Shown: positions 9,487 through 18,098 of the stretch, piece after piece
How the letters are laid out: each line of letters begins with the position of its first letter
Numbering within the stretch: the first letter of the stretch is position 1
NCBI RefSeq assembly: GCF_019049325.1
Contig: NZ_JAGMUO010000039.1
Span: forward strand, 1-64,000
Length of the DNA: 64,000 nucleotides
Direction: 5' to 3'
From: Streptomyces sp. AC512_CC834
GTDB taxonomy: Bacteria > Actinomycetota > Actinomycetes > Streptomycetales > Streptomycetaceae
Notes under the pieces: model-generated
The model's input: the letters and a program-made list of their open reading frames with translations, nothing else
Databases searched by the model: none
What the model was told of the DNA's origin: nothing
Translations under genes and position numbers: made by a program

Positions 9487-10869
9487 TCACACGCCCGTCT
9501 CGGGCAGTTCGGGGTGGCCCGTCGCAAGGCGGATGCCGATGTCCCGCAGCCCCGCGAGGTCGTGCACGTCGCCGGGCAGCGCGGCCACTTCGGTGACCGC
9601 GACCTCGGGGTGACGCGCGGTGAAGCGGTCACGTGTGCGCTGCTCACGGGCGAGCAACTGCATCCGGTCCGCGTGCAGCCTCAGCAGGCCCGCGGTGAGC
9701 CGGTCGACGGACCGCTCCGGAGCCCCGCCCGGCGCGGCGCTCGGTGTGTCGTCGGGTTCGCGGCCGGGCGCGGATCCCGGTGGGTCGGAAACCTCGGGGT
9801 CGGGGGAGGACCCGGAGGAATCTGAACTGCCGTACATGTCGGGAGAGTTACGAACTCCAGCTTTCCCGCCGTCCTGATCCACAATGCGGGGATCCTCAAG
9901 ATTTTCCGCGGCGGCGAGCGCCCGCTCGGCCGACAGCCGGGCGGCGCCGCTGCCGTGGACCCGGTTGAGCACCAGACCGGCCAGCGGCATGTCCTCGGCC
10001 GCCAGCCGCTGGACGAAGTACGCGGCCTCGCGCACCGCGTCCCGCTCCGGGGCCGCGACCACCAGGAACGCCGTCCCGGGCGCCTGGAGCAGCTTGTACG
10101 TCGCGTCCGCGCGCGTACGGAAGCCGCCGAACATCGAGTCCATCGCGGCCACGAAGGTCTGCACGTCCTTGAGGAACTGTCCGCCCAGCACCTTCCCCAG
10201 GACGCCGGTCATCATCGACATGCCGACGTTCAGGAACTTCATGCCGGCCCGGCCGCCGACCTTCGCCGGTGCCAGCAGGACCCGGATCAGTTTGCCGTCC
10301 AGGAAGGAACCGAGGCGCTTGGGCGCGTCCAGGAAGTCCAGCGCCGACCGGGACGGCGGCGTGTCGACGACGATGAGGTCCCATTCGTCCTTCGCCCGTA
10401 GCTGCCCCAGCTTCTCCATCGCCATGTACTCCTGCGTGCCCGCGAAGCCCGCCGAGAGGGACTGGTAGAAGGGGTTGCCCAGGATCGCCGCCGCCCGTTC
10501 GGGGTCCGCGTGGGACTCGACGATCTCGTCGAAGGTCCGCTTCATGTCGAGCATCATGGCGTGCAGCTCACCGCCCGCCGAGTCGTCGACGCCCTTCACC
10601 CGGCGCGGGGTGTTGTCGAGCGAGTCGATGCCCATGGACTGCGCGAGCCGCCGGGCCGGGTCGATGGTGAGCACGACCACCTTGCGGCCGCGCTCCGCCG
10701 CGCGCAGGCCCAGGGCCGCCGCGGTGGTCGTCTTGCCGACCCCGCCCGAACCGCAGCACACCATGATGCGGTTCTCCGGGTCCTCCAGCAGGAGGTCGAC
10801 GTCGAGCACGCGCGCGGGGGTCAGGCGCCGCGCGCCCTCCTGGTGGCGGGCCGGGTCGTCCGGGCTCAT
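9487..10869 (-). CDS. Get3/ArsA-like ATPase, second of a pair
   Basis: 460 residues. The SIMIBI-class P-loop is GSGGVGKTTTAAALG (residues ~38-52), with LTIDPARRLAQSMG as switch region and LIVVDTPPSRSALDFL further on. The signature lysine at the start of a deviant Walker A (KGGxGKT) is replaced by Ser, unlike its partner. A low-complexity Ser/Pro/Glu-rich insertion (nt ~9720-9850) interrupts the C-terminal part. Homologues in M. tuberculosis (Rv3679/Rv3680, BagA/BagB) form a Get3-like heterodimer. Its ATG overlaps the stop of the upstream partner (ATGA, nt 10866-10869), implying translational coupling and a complex. Confidence 0.92.
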   Translation of the reverse strand: MSPDDPARHQEGARRLTPARVLDVDLLLEDPENRIMVCCGSGGVGKTTTAAALGLRAAERGRKVVVLTIDPARRLAQSMGIDSLDNTPRRVKGVDDSAGGELHAMMLDMKRTFDEIVESHADPERAAAILGNPFYQSLSAGFAGTQEYMAMEKLGQLRAKDEWDLIVVDTPPSRSALDFLDAPKRLGSFLDGKLIRVLLAPAKVGGRAGMKFLNVGMSMMTGVLGKVLGGQFLKDVQTFVAAMDSMFGGFRTRADATYKLLQAPGTAFLVVAAPERDAVREAAYFVQRLAAEDMPLAGLVLNRVHGSGAARLSAERALAAAENLEDPRIVDQDGGKAGVRNSPDMYGSSDSSGSSPDPEVSDPPGSAPGREPDDTPSAAPGGAPERSVDRLTAGLLRLHADRMQLLAREQRTRDRFTARHPEVAVTEVAALPGDVHDLAGLRDIGIRLATGHPELPETGV

Positions 10870-11843
10870 GCGATCCCCTGCTTCCGCAGCTCGGTGGCCA
10901 GTTCGTACAGGCCCGCCAGGTCCATGCCCTCCACGAGCAGCGGGAGTTCGTTCGTCGGCAGGCCCAGCTCGCCCAGGGCCGCCCGCTGCTCGTGCTCCAG
11001 TGTGTACCGCTCGGCGTACTCCTCGGCCTGTGCGAGGAGCGGGTCCACCAGCCGCTCGGCGTGTCCGCCCCGCCGCGCCCCGCCGAGTCCCGCCCCGGAC
11101 AGGGACCGGGCCAGCGCCGTACGCGGTGTGTCCCGTACGTGCTCCAGGTCGGTGGCGTCCAGCACCTGGGGCCGGACCATGTTGACGACGACCCGGCCCA
11201 CCGGGAGCCGCGCCGCCCGCAGCTCGGCGATGCCGTCCGCGGTCTCCTGGACCGGCATCTCCTCCAGCAGCGTCACCAGGTGCACGGCGGTCTCCCGCGA
11301 CTTCAGCACCCGCATCACGGCCTGCGCCTGATTGTGTATGGGGCCGACCTTCGCGAGTCCGGCCACCTCGTCGTTGACGTTGAGGAAGCGGGTGATGCGG
11401 CCGGTGGGCGGGGCGTCCATGACGACGTAGTCATAGGCGAAACGCCCGTTCTTGTCCTTGCGTCGCACCGCCTCGCACGCCTTGCCGGTCAGCAGGACGT
11501 CCCTGACGCCCGGCGCGACGGTGGTCGCGAAGTCGATCGCGCCGAGTTTCTTCAGGGCGCGTCCGGCGCTGCCCAGCTTGTAGAACATCTGGAGGTAGTC
11601 CAGAAGGGCCAGTTCCGCGTCGATGGCGAGGGCGTACACCTCCCCGCCCCCGGGAGCGACGGCGATCTTCCGCTCCTCATAAGGCAGCGCCTCCGTTTCG
11701 AAGAGCTGCGCGATGCCCTGGCGACCCTCGACCTCGACGAGAAGCGCGCGCTTCCCCTCGGTGGCCAGGGCCAACGCTAGGGCCGCGGCCACCGTGGTCT
11801 TGCCGGTACCGCCCTTGCCGCTGACGACCTGGAGCCTGCTCAC
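10866..11843 (-). CDS. Get3/ArsA-like ATPase, first of a pair
   Basis: 325 residues from GTG at 11843 (VSRLQVVSGKGGTGKTTVA). The deviant Walker A GKGGTGKTT with its signature lysine is complete, and DYVVMDAPPTGRITRFL carries the Walker-B region. Longer in-frame starts exist to 12065 but would run through the divergent DUF4177 promoter and gene start, and the extra residues do not resemble the family, so I reject them. Family members are dimeric ATPases related to tail-anchored-protein chaperones; Streptomyces and mycobacterial members have no known arsenite role. It is first gene of a two-gene operon with the ATPase at 9487-10869. Confidence 0.92.
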   Translation of the reverse strand: MSRLQVVSGKGGTGKTTVAAALALALATEGKRALLVEVEGRQGIAQLFETEALPYEERKIAVAPGGGEVYALAIDAELALLDYLQMFYKLGSAGRALKKLGAIDFATTVAPGVRDVLLTGKACEAVRRKDKNGRFAYDYVVMDAPPTGRITRFLNVNDEVAGLAKVGPIHNQAQAVMRVLKSRETAVHLVTLLEEMPVQETADGIAELRAARLPVGRVVVNMVRPQVLDATDLEHVRDTPRTALARSLSGAGLGGARRGGHAERLVDPLLAQAEEYAERYTLEHEQRAALGELGLPTNELPLLVEGMDLAGLYELATELRKQGIA

Positions 11844-11949
11844 GTATTCGAGCGTAACCAGTCCGCGCGCCGAGTACGCCCGGGGCTGTGGACAACGGCG
11901 TCGTGGTGGGCCCGCGGAGGCGCCTGGGACAACGGCTAGAGTCGGCCGT

Positions 11950-12111
11950 ATGACCAAGTGGGAATACGCAACCGTGCCGCTGCTCGTCCATGCCACGAAG
12001 CAGATTCTGGACACCTGGGGCGAGGACGGCTGGGAGCTCGTCCAGGTCGTGCCCGGGCCGAACAACCCCGAGCAGCTCGTCGCCTACCTGAAGCGGGAGA
12101 AGCAGGCATGA
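11950..12111 (+). CDS. Small DUF4177 protein
   Basis: 53 residues: begins MTKWEYATVPLLVHATKQIL and continues with WGEDGWELVQVVPGPN, which is the compact DUF4177 fold seen throughout actinobacteria (function unknown). The ATG at 11950 is preferred over longer in-frame starts because upstream residues lie in the divergent promoter region and do not resemble the family. Its stop overlaps the RidA start (ATGA at 12108-12111), so the two are translationally coupled. Confidence 0.9.
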   Translation: MTKWEYATVPLLVHATKQILDTWGEDGWELVQVVPGPNNPEQLVAYLKREKQA

Positions 12112-12575
12112 GCGCCGTCGAGGCGAAGCTGGCCGAGCTGGGTCTGACGCTGCCCGAGGTCGTCCCGCCGCTGGCCGCGTACCAGCCGGCCGTGCGGTCC
12201 GGGCCGTACGTGTACACGTCCGGCCAACTGCCGATGCTGGACGGCAAGCTCCCGGTCACCGGCAAGGTGGGCGCCGAGGTCACGCCGGACGAGGCCAAGG
12301 AGCTGGCCCGCACCTGCGCGCTGAACGCCCTGGCCGCGGTGAAGTCCGTCGCCGGTGACCTCGACCGCGTCGCGCGTGTCGTGAAAGTCGTCGGCTTCGT
12401 CGCGTCCGCGACCGACTTCACCGGCCAGCCCGGCGTGATCAACGGCGCCAGCGAACTCCTCGGCGAGGTCCTGGGCGACAAGGGCGTGCACGCCCGCAGC
12501 GCGGTCGGCGTGGCGGTACTCCCGCTGGACGCGCCGGTGGAGGTCGAGGTCCAGGTGGAGCTCGTTCAGGCGTAA
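12108..12575 (+). CDS. RidA family (YjgF/YER057c/UK114) protein
   Basis: 155 residues covering the RidA fold: PYVYTSGQLPMLDGKLPVTGKVG, ARTCALNALAAVKSVAGDLD and VGVAVLPLDAPVEVEVQVEL. RidA proteins deaminate reactive enamine/imine intermediates made by PLP enzymes. The arginine that binds the carboxylate in archetypal RidA is replaced by the segment SAVGVAVLPL, so this belongs to a Rid subgroup whose deaminase activity is not assured. It is expressed with the DUF4177 gene through a 4-bp overlap. Rv3678c occupies the same position in M. tuberculosis. Confidence 0.92.
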   Translation: MSAVEAKLAELGLTLPEVVPPLAAYQPAVRSGPYVYTSGQLPMLDGKLPVTGKVGAEVTPDEAKELARTCALNALAAVKSVAGDLDRVARVVKVVGFVASATDFTGQPGVINGASELLGEVLGDKGVHARSAVGVAVLPLDAPVEVEVQVELVQA

Positions 12576-12827
12576 AGGCGCAGGCGCAGGCGCAGGCGCG
12601 GGTGCGGGGGTGGGTGGTGGCGGAGGCGTTGCCAGGCCGGCAACAAGGCTCGCCATCGCCGATCCGCCCCCGCAGGATCGGAGTCGGCGCCTCGTACGGG
12701 GCGGGATGCGGACGCTGTGGCCGGTTCCGGTCTTCGGTCTCCGGTTCCGGTTCCGGTTTCGGTTTCGTTTCGGTCCCGGTCCTGGTCCGTTGGGGCGCCC
12801 GACCGACCGTATGCGCCAGGAGGAGCC
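12576..12827. other. Intergenic region with simple repeats
   Basis: Starts with GGCGCA hexamer repeats (nt ~12577-12600) and contains a run of GGTTCC/GGTTTC hexamers (nt ~12720-12775). It presumably carries the promoter of the hydrolase gene. A frame that is open here is simply an upstream extension of that gene and is not convincing. Confidence 0.4.
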
Positions 12828-13904
12828 ATGCCGCAGCAGCCCGTGACCGGTCAGCCGACCGATCTGCACCCCGTGCACGATCAGCGCCCTGTGCGCGATC
12901 AGCGGTCCGTGCGCGACCAGCAGCCCGTCCACCGTCTGGTGCCCTCGCCCGCCGGCCGGATCCACCTGGTGGAGCAGGGCAGCGGACCCCTGGTCCTGCT
13001 CGTGCACGGTTTCCCCGAGTCCTGGTACTCCTGGCGCCGCCAGCTTCCCGCGCTGGCCACCGCCGGGTTCCGCGCCGTCGCCGTCGACGTACGCGGCTAC
13101 GGGCGCTCCTCGCGGCCGGACGCCGTCGAGGCGTACCGGATGCTCGACCTGGTGGCGGACAACGTCGCCGTGGTCGAGGCCCTGGGTGAGCGCTCCGCCG
13201 TGATCGTCGGCCACGACTGGGGTGCGAACATCGCCGCGCACTCCGCGCTGCTGCGGCCCGACGTGTTCCGCGCGGTCGGCCTGCTGAGCGTGCCGTACAC
13301 CCCGCCGGGCGGCCCGCGGCCCAGCGACGTCTTCGCCGGCATGAGCGACCCCGCCGGGCCCTTCGGCGGGCAGGAGTTCTACGTCTCCTACTTCCAGGAG
13401 CCCGGCCGCGCCGAGGCCGAGATCGAGCCCGACGTACGCGGCTGGCTCGCCGGGTTCTACGCCGCGCTGTCCGCCGACACCATGCCCGCCCCTCAGGCAC
13501 CCGACCCGCACTTCGTCGCCCCCGGCGGCACGCTGCGCGAGCGTTTCCCGGCAGGCGGGCGGCTGCCCTCCTGGCTGACCGAGGCGGAGCTGGACGTCTA
13601 CGCCGGGGAGTTCGAGCGCACCGGCCTGACCGGCGCCCTCAACCGGTACCGCAACATGGACCGCGACTGGGCCGACCTGGCCGGGCACGAGGGCGCCGCC
13701 ATCACCCAGCCCTCCCTGTTCCTCGGCGGCGGCCTGGACGCCTCCACCACCTGGCTGTCCGACGCGATCGAGGCGTACCCGGCCACGCTGCCCGGCCTGA
13801 GCGCCTCGCACCTGCTCGAGGGCTGCGGCCACTGGCTCCAGCAGGAGCGCCCCGAGGAGACGAACCGGCTGCTCACCGAGTGGCTGACCGGCCTGCCCTC
13901 CTGA
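12828..13904 (+). CDS. Alpha/beta hydrolase, epoxide-hydrolase-like
   Basis: 358 residues from ATG at 12828, with AGGAGG 4-9 bp upstream. Residues ~8-36 hold imperfect repeats of the type VHDQRP/VRDQRS/VRDQQP, then the fold begins. HGFPESWYSWR provides the oxyanion HGxP motif, GHDWGANIA carries the nucleophilic Asp (Sm-x-Nu-x-Sm), GGGLDAST the later acid region, and CGHWLQQERPEE the catalytic His. This is the epoxide hydrolase/haloalkane dehalogenase arrangement; a Tyr-rich cap is visible, favouring epoxide hydrolase. The substrate is unknown. A second, less similar hydrolase lies at 20558-21532. Confidence 0.92.
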   Translation: MPQQPVTGQPTDLHPVHDQRPVRDQRSVRDQQPVHRLVPSPAGRIHLVEQGSGPLVLLVHGFPESWYSWRRQLPALATAGFRAVAVDVRGYGRSSRPDAVEAYRMLDLVADNVAVVEALGERSAVIVGHDWGANIAAHSALLRPDVFRAVGLLSVPYTPPGGPRPSDVFAGMSDPAGPFGGQEFYVSYFQEPGRAEAEIEPDVRGWLAGFYAALSADTMPAPQAPDPHFVAPGGTLRERFPAGGRLPSWLTEAELDVYAGEFERTGLTGALNRYRNMDRDWADLAGHEGAAITQPSLFLGGGLDASTTWLSDAIEAYPATLPGLSASHLLEGCGHWLQQERPEETNRLLTEWLTGLPS

Positions 13905-13963
13905 CGCCCGCCCGGCCCCGGGGGTCACTCGAACATCCGCCCGTCACCGGATAGCCTCCGGCC

Positions 13964-15097
13964 ATGGGGAACGATCGGGCGAGTGGTCGGGCAAACGGTC
14001 AGTGGTATCCGCCGGAGTGGCCGGATCGCATCCGCGCGCTGGCGGACGGCACCCTCACGCCGGTTACCCCGAAGCGCGCGGCCACCGTCATGCTCCTGAG
14101 AGATCCCGGCGCGGGTACGGATCCCGGCGCGGGCGCAGGCCCCGGCCCCGGCCCGGGTACGGATCCCGGCGCGGGCACAGGCACCGGCCTGGGCGCAGGC
14201 CCCGGCGCGGGCACGGATCCCGGCGTGGGCGCAGGCCTCGGCACGGACGCCGGCGCGGGCACGGACACCAGCGCGGGCACCGGTTCCGGCGCGGGCACCG
14301 GTCCCACCACGAGCACCGGCCCCGCCGTCCACATGCTGCGCCGCCGCACCTCCATGGCGTTCGCCGGGGGCGCGTACGCCTATCCGGGCGGCGGGGTCGA
14401 CCCGCGCGACGACGACCGCGCCATCGGCTGGGCGGGCCCCACGCGCGCGTGGTGGGCGGACCGGCTCGGGGTCGACGAGGCGGGCGCCCAGGCGATCGTC
14501 TGCGCGGCCGTACGGGAGACGTACGAGGAGGCGGGCGTCCTGCTCGCCGGCCCGACCGCGGACTCGGTGGTCGGCGACACCACGGGCGCGGACTGGGAGG
14601 CCGACCGGGCCGCCCTGGTCGACCGCGAGCTGTCCTTCGCGGAGTTCCTGGACCGCAGGGGCCTCGTCCTGCGCTCCGACCTGCTGGGCGCGTGGGCGCG
14701 CTGGATCACCCCGGAGTTCGAGTCCCGGCGCTACGACACCTGGTTCTTCGTGGCCGTCCTCCCCGAGGGGCAGCGCACCCGCAACGCCTCCACGGAGGCC
14801 GACCGCACGGTGTGGATCACGCCGTCGGACGCCGCGGCCGGCTACGACAGGGGTGAGCTGCTGATGATGCCGCCGACCGTCGCGACCCTGCGCGGTCTCG
14901 CGGCGTGCGGTACGGCGGCCGAGGCGCTGGCGTCGGCTCCGGGCCGCGACATGACGCCCGTGCTGGCCCGGGCCCGGCTGTCCGGCGACGAGGTCGTCCT
15001 GTCCTGGCCGGGACACGACGAGTTCACCAAACACGTCCCGAGTACGGCGCAGGCGCCGGCGACACCATCCGACCCGACCGGGGGAGCCCCCGCATGA
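13964..15097 (+). CDS. Nudix hydrolase with glycine-rich insertion
   Basis: 377 residues. The N-terminus (QWYPPEWPDRIRALADGTL) leads into the first Nudix strand (AATVMLLRD), which is then interrupted by about 70 residues of Gly/Ala/Thr/Asp/Pro repeats (nt ~14105-14320) before the fold resumes at HMLRRRTSMAFAGGAYAYPG. The Nudix box is split, GGGVDP then AAVRETYEEAGVLL, an arrangement found in NUDT19-like and acyl-CoA-cleaving members. The true substrate is unknown. The stop overlaps the start of the MBL-fold gene (ATGA), so they form an operon. The insertion sits in a surface hairpin, so activity may survive. Confidence 0.9.
   Translation: MGNDRASGRANGQWYPPEWPDRIRALADGTLTPVTPKRAATVMLLRDPGAGTDPGAGAGPGPGPGTDPGAGTGTGLGAGPGAGTDPGVGAGLGTDAGAGTDTSAGTGSGAGTGPTTSTGPAVHMLRRRTSMAFAGGAYAYPGGGVDPRDDDRAIGWAGPTRAWWADRLGVDEAGAQAIVCAAVRETYEEAGVLLAGPTADSVVGDTTGADWEADRAALVDRELSFAEFLDRRGLVLRSDLLGAWARWITPEFESRRYDTWFFVAVLPEGQRTRNASTEADRTVWITPSDAAAGYDRGELLMMPPTVATLRGLAACGTAAEALASAPGRDMTPVLARARLSGDEVVLSWPGHDEFTKHVPSTAQAPATPSDPTGGAPA
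14105..14320 (+). repeat. In-frame GC-rich repeat inside the Nudix gene
   Basis: Imperfect units of GATCCCGGCGCGGGTACG and GGCGCGGGCAC type encode GAG/GTD/PGAG peptides. Length is a multiple of three, so the reading frame stays intact. It probably varies between strains. Confidence 0.7.
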
Positions 15098-15924
15098 CGG
15101 ACGCAGCCGCACTGCCCGGACAGCCGCGGGGTGGTGTCCTGACGGGACCGGCCACCGCGCGCGCGGTGAACGTCCTGGCCCCCAACGCCTCGGCGATGAC
15201 CCTGGACGGCACGAACACCTGGATCCTCGCCGAGCCCGACTCCGACCTGGCCGTCGTGGTCGACCCGGGTCCGCTGGACGACACCCACCTGCGGCACGTC
15301 GTCGACACCGCCGAGCGGGCCGGCAAGCGCGTCGCGCTGACCCTCCTGACGCACGGTCATCCGGACCACGCGGAGGGCGCCGCGCGCTTCGCCGAGCTGA
15401 CGCGTACGAACGTACGGGCGCTGGACCCGGCGCTGCGGCTGGGCGACGAGGGGCTGGCCGCCGGTGACGTCATCGGGGTCGGCGGCCTGGAGCTGAGGGT
15501 CGTACCGACCCCTGGGCACACGGCCGACTCGCTGTGCTTCCATCTACCGGCCGACCGGGCGGTCCTGACGGGCGACACGATCCTGGGCCGCGGTACGACG
15601 CTGGTGGCCCACCCCGACGGCCGTCTCGGCGACTATCTGGACTCGCTGCGCAGGCTCAGGTCGCTCACGGCCGACGACGGGGTGCACACGGTGCTTCCGG
15701 GCCACGGGCCCGTCCTGGAGGACGCCCAGGGCGCCGTGGAGTACTACCTCGCTCATCGCGCGCATCGCCTCGCTCAGATCGAGACGGCGGTGGAGGACGG
15801 CCACCGGACCCCGGACGAGGTCGTCGCCCACGTGTACGCGGACGTCGACCGTTCCCTGTGGCCGGCGGCGGAGCTGTCGGTGCGGGCGCAGCTCGAGTAC
15901 CTGGGCGAGCACGGACTGATCTAG
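15094..15924 (+). CDS. MBL-fold metallohydrolase (LACTB2/RNase-like)
   Basis: 276 residues from ATG at 15094, overlapping the preceding stop. The metallo-beta-lactamase signature THGHPDHAEG binds zinc, with PTPGHTADSLCF, LTGDTILGRG and LPGHGPVLE as later metal ligands. The substrate-binding opening NVLAPNASAMTLDGTNTWIL and the C-terminal winged-helix-like tail (VVAHVYADVDRSLW) are characteristic of the LACTB2-like group, endoribonucleases in eukaryotes. Bacterial function is unassigned; hydrolysis of a phosphodiester or thioester is possible. Rv3677c occupies the matching place next to crp in M. tuberculosis. Confidence 0.92.
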   Translation: MTDAAALPGQPRGGVLTGPATARAVNVLAPNASAMTLDGTNTWILAEPDSDLAVVVDPGPLDDTHLRHVVDTAERAGKRVALTLLTHGHPDHAEGAARFAELTRTNVRALDPALRLGDEGLAAGDVIGVGGLELRVVPTPGHTADSLCFHLPADRAVLTGDTILGRGTTLVAHPDGRLGDYLDSLRRLRSLTADDGVHTVLPGHGPVLEDAQGAVEYYLAHRAHRLAQIETAVEDGHRTPDEVVAHVYADVDRSLWPAAELSVRAQLEYLGEHGLI

Positions 15925-15935
15925 CTGGGCGGACA

Positions 15936-15958
15936 CGGGCCGCCGATCCAGCGGCCCG
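15936..15958. terminator. Hairpin between convergent MBL-fold gene and crp
   Basis: CGGGCCGC and GCGGCCCG form an 8-bp stem with a 7-nt loop in the 55-bp gap between the two stops; a modest bidirectional terminator. Confidence 0.55.
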
Positions 15959-15979
15959 GTGCCCGCCGAGGTTCCGGCG

Positions 15980-16654
15980 TCAGCGGGAGCGCTTTGCGAG
16001 CCGTTCCACGTCCAGCAGGATCACCGCGCGGGCCTCCAGCCGGAGCCAGCCGCGCCCCGCGAAGTCCGCGAGCGCCTTGTTGACCGTCTCGCGGGACGCG
16101 CCGACCAACTGGGCCAGCTCCTCCTGCGTCAGGTCGTGCACCACGTGGATGCCCTCCTCCGACTGCACGCCGAAGCGGCGGGAGAGGTCCAGCAGGGCGC
16201 GGGCGACACGGCCGGGGACGTCCGAGAAGACCAGGTCGGACATGGCGTCGTTGGTCTTGCGCAGACGGCGCGCGACGGCACGCAGCAGCGCGGTGGCCAC
16301 CTCCGGGCGGACGTTCAGCCAGGGCTGGAGGTCGCCGTGGCCGAGGGCGAGCAGCTTGACCTCGGTCAGCGCCGTGCCGGTCGCCGTGCGCGGGCCCGGG
16401 TCGAAGAGCGACAGCTCACCGATCAGCTCGCTGGGGCCGACGACGGCCAGCATGTTCTCGCGCCCGTCGGGGGACGTGCGGTGGAGCTTGACCTTGCCTT
16501 CCGTGACCACGTAGAGGCGGTCTCCGGGGTCCCCCTCGTGGAACAGGGTGTCGCCGCGGGCGAGGGTCACCTCACTCATGGAGGCGCGGAGCTCCGCGGA
16601 TTGCTCGTCGTCGAGCGCCGCGAAGAGCGGGTTGCGCCGCAGAACGTCGTCCAC
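15980..16654 (-). CDS. crp: Crp, cAMP receptor protein family regulator
   Basis: 224 residues from GTG at 16654, read as MDDVLRRNPLFAALDDEQ, with AAGGAGAG at good spacing. The cyclic-nucleotide domain contains ELSLFDPGPRTATGTAL, the phosphate-binding cassette with its Arg-Thr pair. The C-terminal helix-turn-helix has LTQEELAQLVGASRETVNKAL. In S. coelicolor Crp controls germination, early growth and antibiotic production; the mycobacterial counterpart is Rv3676. The frame stays open far upstream across the antisense of nth, but this extension has no family similarity and I reject it. A site matching the Streptomyces Crp consensus lies in its own upstream region (16745-16758). Confidence 0.97.
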   Translation of the reverse strand: MDDVLRRNPLFAALDDEQSAELRASMSEVTLARGDTLFHEGDPGDRLYVVTEGKVKLHRTSPDGRENMLAVVGPSELIGELSLFDPGPRTATGTALTEVKLLALGHGDLQPWLNVRPEVATALLRAVARRLRKTNDAMSDLVFSDVPGRVARALLDLSRRFGVQSEEGIHVVHDLTQEELAQLVGASRETVNKALADFAGRGWLRLEARAVILLDVERLAKRSR

Positions 16655-16744
16655 GAGTTCTCTCCTTGTCGACCGGCTCAGAGGATCTTGTTCCCCCGGT
16701 GTACCAGGGGTCCGTGGTGCCCATTTTGCCGGACAGTCCAAACA

Positions 16745-16758
16745 GTGTGATCTGTCAC
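16745..16758 (+). promoter_or_regulatory. Candidate Crp operator between crp and nth
   Basis: GTGTGATCTGTCAC fits GTG(N)6GNCAC, the Streptomyces Crp motif as I recall it, and nearly the TGTGA/TCACA half-sites of other CRPs. It lies 91 bp upstream of crp and 104 bp upstream of nth, so it could serve autoregulation. The motif is short and will occur by chance elsewhere; position is the main support. Confidence 0.5.
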
Positions 16759-16861
16759 AAGGATGCCGTACTGATGTCCGGAGGTATGCGGCAGGGGTCC
16801 AATTGGGCGCCGATCTTCGGGGTCCGGGGCGGATGTCGGTGCCGGGTCGTACGCTGGCCGG

Positions 16862-18046
16862 GTGTCCAAATCGCCGGTGAGAGCACAGGCCGAGGGGGTT
16901 GCGCGGGTGAGTGTACGTCGCGATTCCGCTGTGGGCGAACAGGGTCCCGATGGCGGTAGGAAACCGGCGAAAGCAACAAAGAGGGCAGTGCCTGCCAAGA
17001 GGGTGACTGCGGAGAAGGATGCCGTGAAGAAGACCGCCGCGAAGAGCCCGGAGTCCGCCACGAAGGCGGCACCCGCCAAGGACACGAAGGCGGCACCCGC
17101 CAGGAAGAAGAAGGCGGCACCCGCCAAGGACAAGACGGCGGCGTCGGCGAAGAAGGCCGCGCCTCTGAAGAGGCAGGCCCCCGCGAAGAAGCCCGCCATC
17201 GCCCCCAAGAAGGCCACCGCCGCCGTCAAGGGCGTCGCACCGGCGAAGACCGTCGCCGCGAAGCCCCCGCGCGGCGAGTCGCGCACCGCACTGGTCCGCC
17301 GCGCCCGCCGTATCGACCGCGAACTCGCCGAGGTCTACCCCTACGCCCACCCGGAGCTGGACTTCGAGAACTCGTTCCAGCTCGTCGTGGCCACGGTCCT
17401 GTCCGCCCAGACCACCGACCTGCGGGTCAACCAGACGACGCCCGCGCTGTTCGCCAAGTACCCCACCCCCGAGGACCTGGCCGCCGCCAACCCGGAGGAG
17501 GTCGAGGAGATCCTGCGCCCGACCGGCTTCTTCCGGGCGAAGACCAAGTCCGTCATAGGGCTGTCCAAGGCCCTCGCGGAGGACTTCGGCGGCGAGGTCC
17601 CCGGCCGCCTCGAAGACCTCGTCAAGCTGCCCGGCGTCGGCCGCAAGACCGCCTTCGTCGTGCTCGGCAACGCGTTCGGCCGGCCCGGCATCACCGTGGA
17701 CACGCACTTCCAGCGCCTGGTGCGCCGCTGGCGGTGGACCGAGGAGACCGACCCGGACAAGATCGAGGCCGCCGTCGGAGCGCTCTTCCCGAAGAGCGAC
17801 TGGACCGACCTCTCCCATCACGTGATCTGGCACGGCCGCCGCATCTGCCACGCCCGCAAACCGGCCTGCGGCGCCTGCCCCGTCGCCCCGCTCTGCCCGG
17901 CGTACGGCGAGGGCGAGACGGACCCGGAGAAGGCGAAGAAGCTGCTGAAGTACGAGAAGGGCGGCTTCCCCGGCCAGCGTCTGAAGCCCCCGCAGGCGTA
18001 CCTGGACGCGGGCGGGAAGCCGGCGCCGCCGCTGGGGGCCGGGTGA
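16862..18046 (+). CDS. nth: Endonuclease III (DNA glycosylase/AP lyase) with basic N-terminal tail
   Basis: About 394 residues from GTG at 16862; GTG at 16907 is another possible start. The first ~135 residues are a Lys/Ala/Pro-rich tail of AAPAKK type, like histone H1 or HU tails. The catalytic core follows: VATVLSAQTTDLRVN, helix-hairpin-helix LPGVGRKTA with the catalytic Lys, and TVDTHFQRL with the catalytic Asp. The [4Fe-4S] ligands are C-x6-C-x2-C-x5-C (CHARKPACGACPVAPLC). It removes oxidised pyrimidines in base excision repair. The tail is not part of E. coli Nth and should raise DNA affinity. Divergent from crp. Confidence 0.95.
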   Translation: MSKSPVRAQAEGVARVSVRRDSAVGEQGPDGGRKPAKATKRAVPAKRVTAEKDAVKKTAAKSPESATKAAPAKDTKAAPARKKKAAPAKDKTAASAKKAAPLKRQAPAKKPAIAPKKATAAVKGVAPAKTVAAKPPRGESRTALVRRARRIDRELAEVYPYAHPELDFENSFQLVVATVLSAQTTDLRVNQTTPALFAKYPTPEDLAAANPEEVEEILRPTGFFRAKTKSVIGLSKALAEDFGGEVPGRLEDLVKLPGVGRKTAFVVLGNAFGRPGITVDTHFQRLVRRWRWTEETDPDKIEAAVGALFPKSDWTDLSHHVIWHGRRICHARKPACGACPVAPLCPAYGEGETDPEKAKKLLKYEKGGFPGQRLKPPQAYLDAGGKPAPPLGAG

Positions 18047-18098
18047 CGGAACGATCTCGGGGGCGTCGGGCGTTGGAATCGGCAGGACGGGGGTGGAG

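Noticed and set aside
12084..13928. Long minus-strand open frames opposite the RidA and hydrolase genes, and similar frames opposite PBP, acsA, hppA and others.
   Set aside because: They mirror GC-rich real genes; the opposite strand has intact catalytic motifs and proper start sites. Their composition (Arg, Gly, Pro, Ala-rich) is that of shadows.
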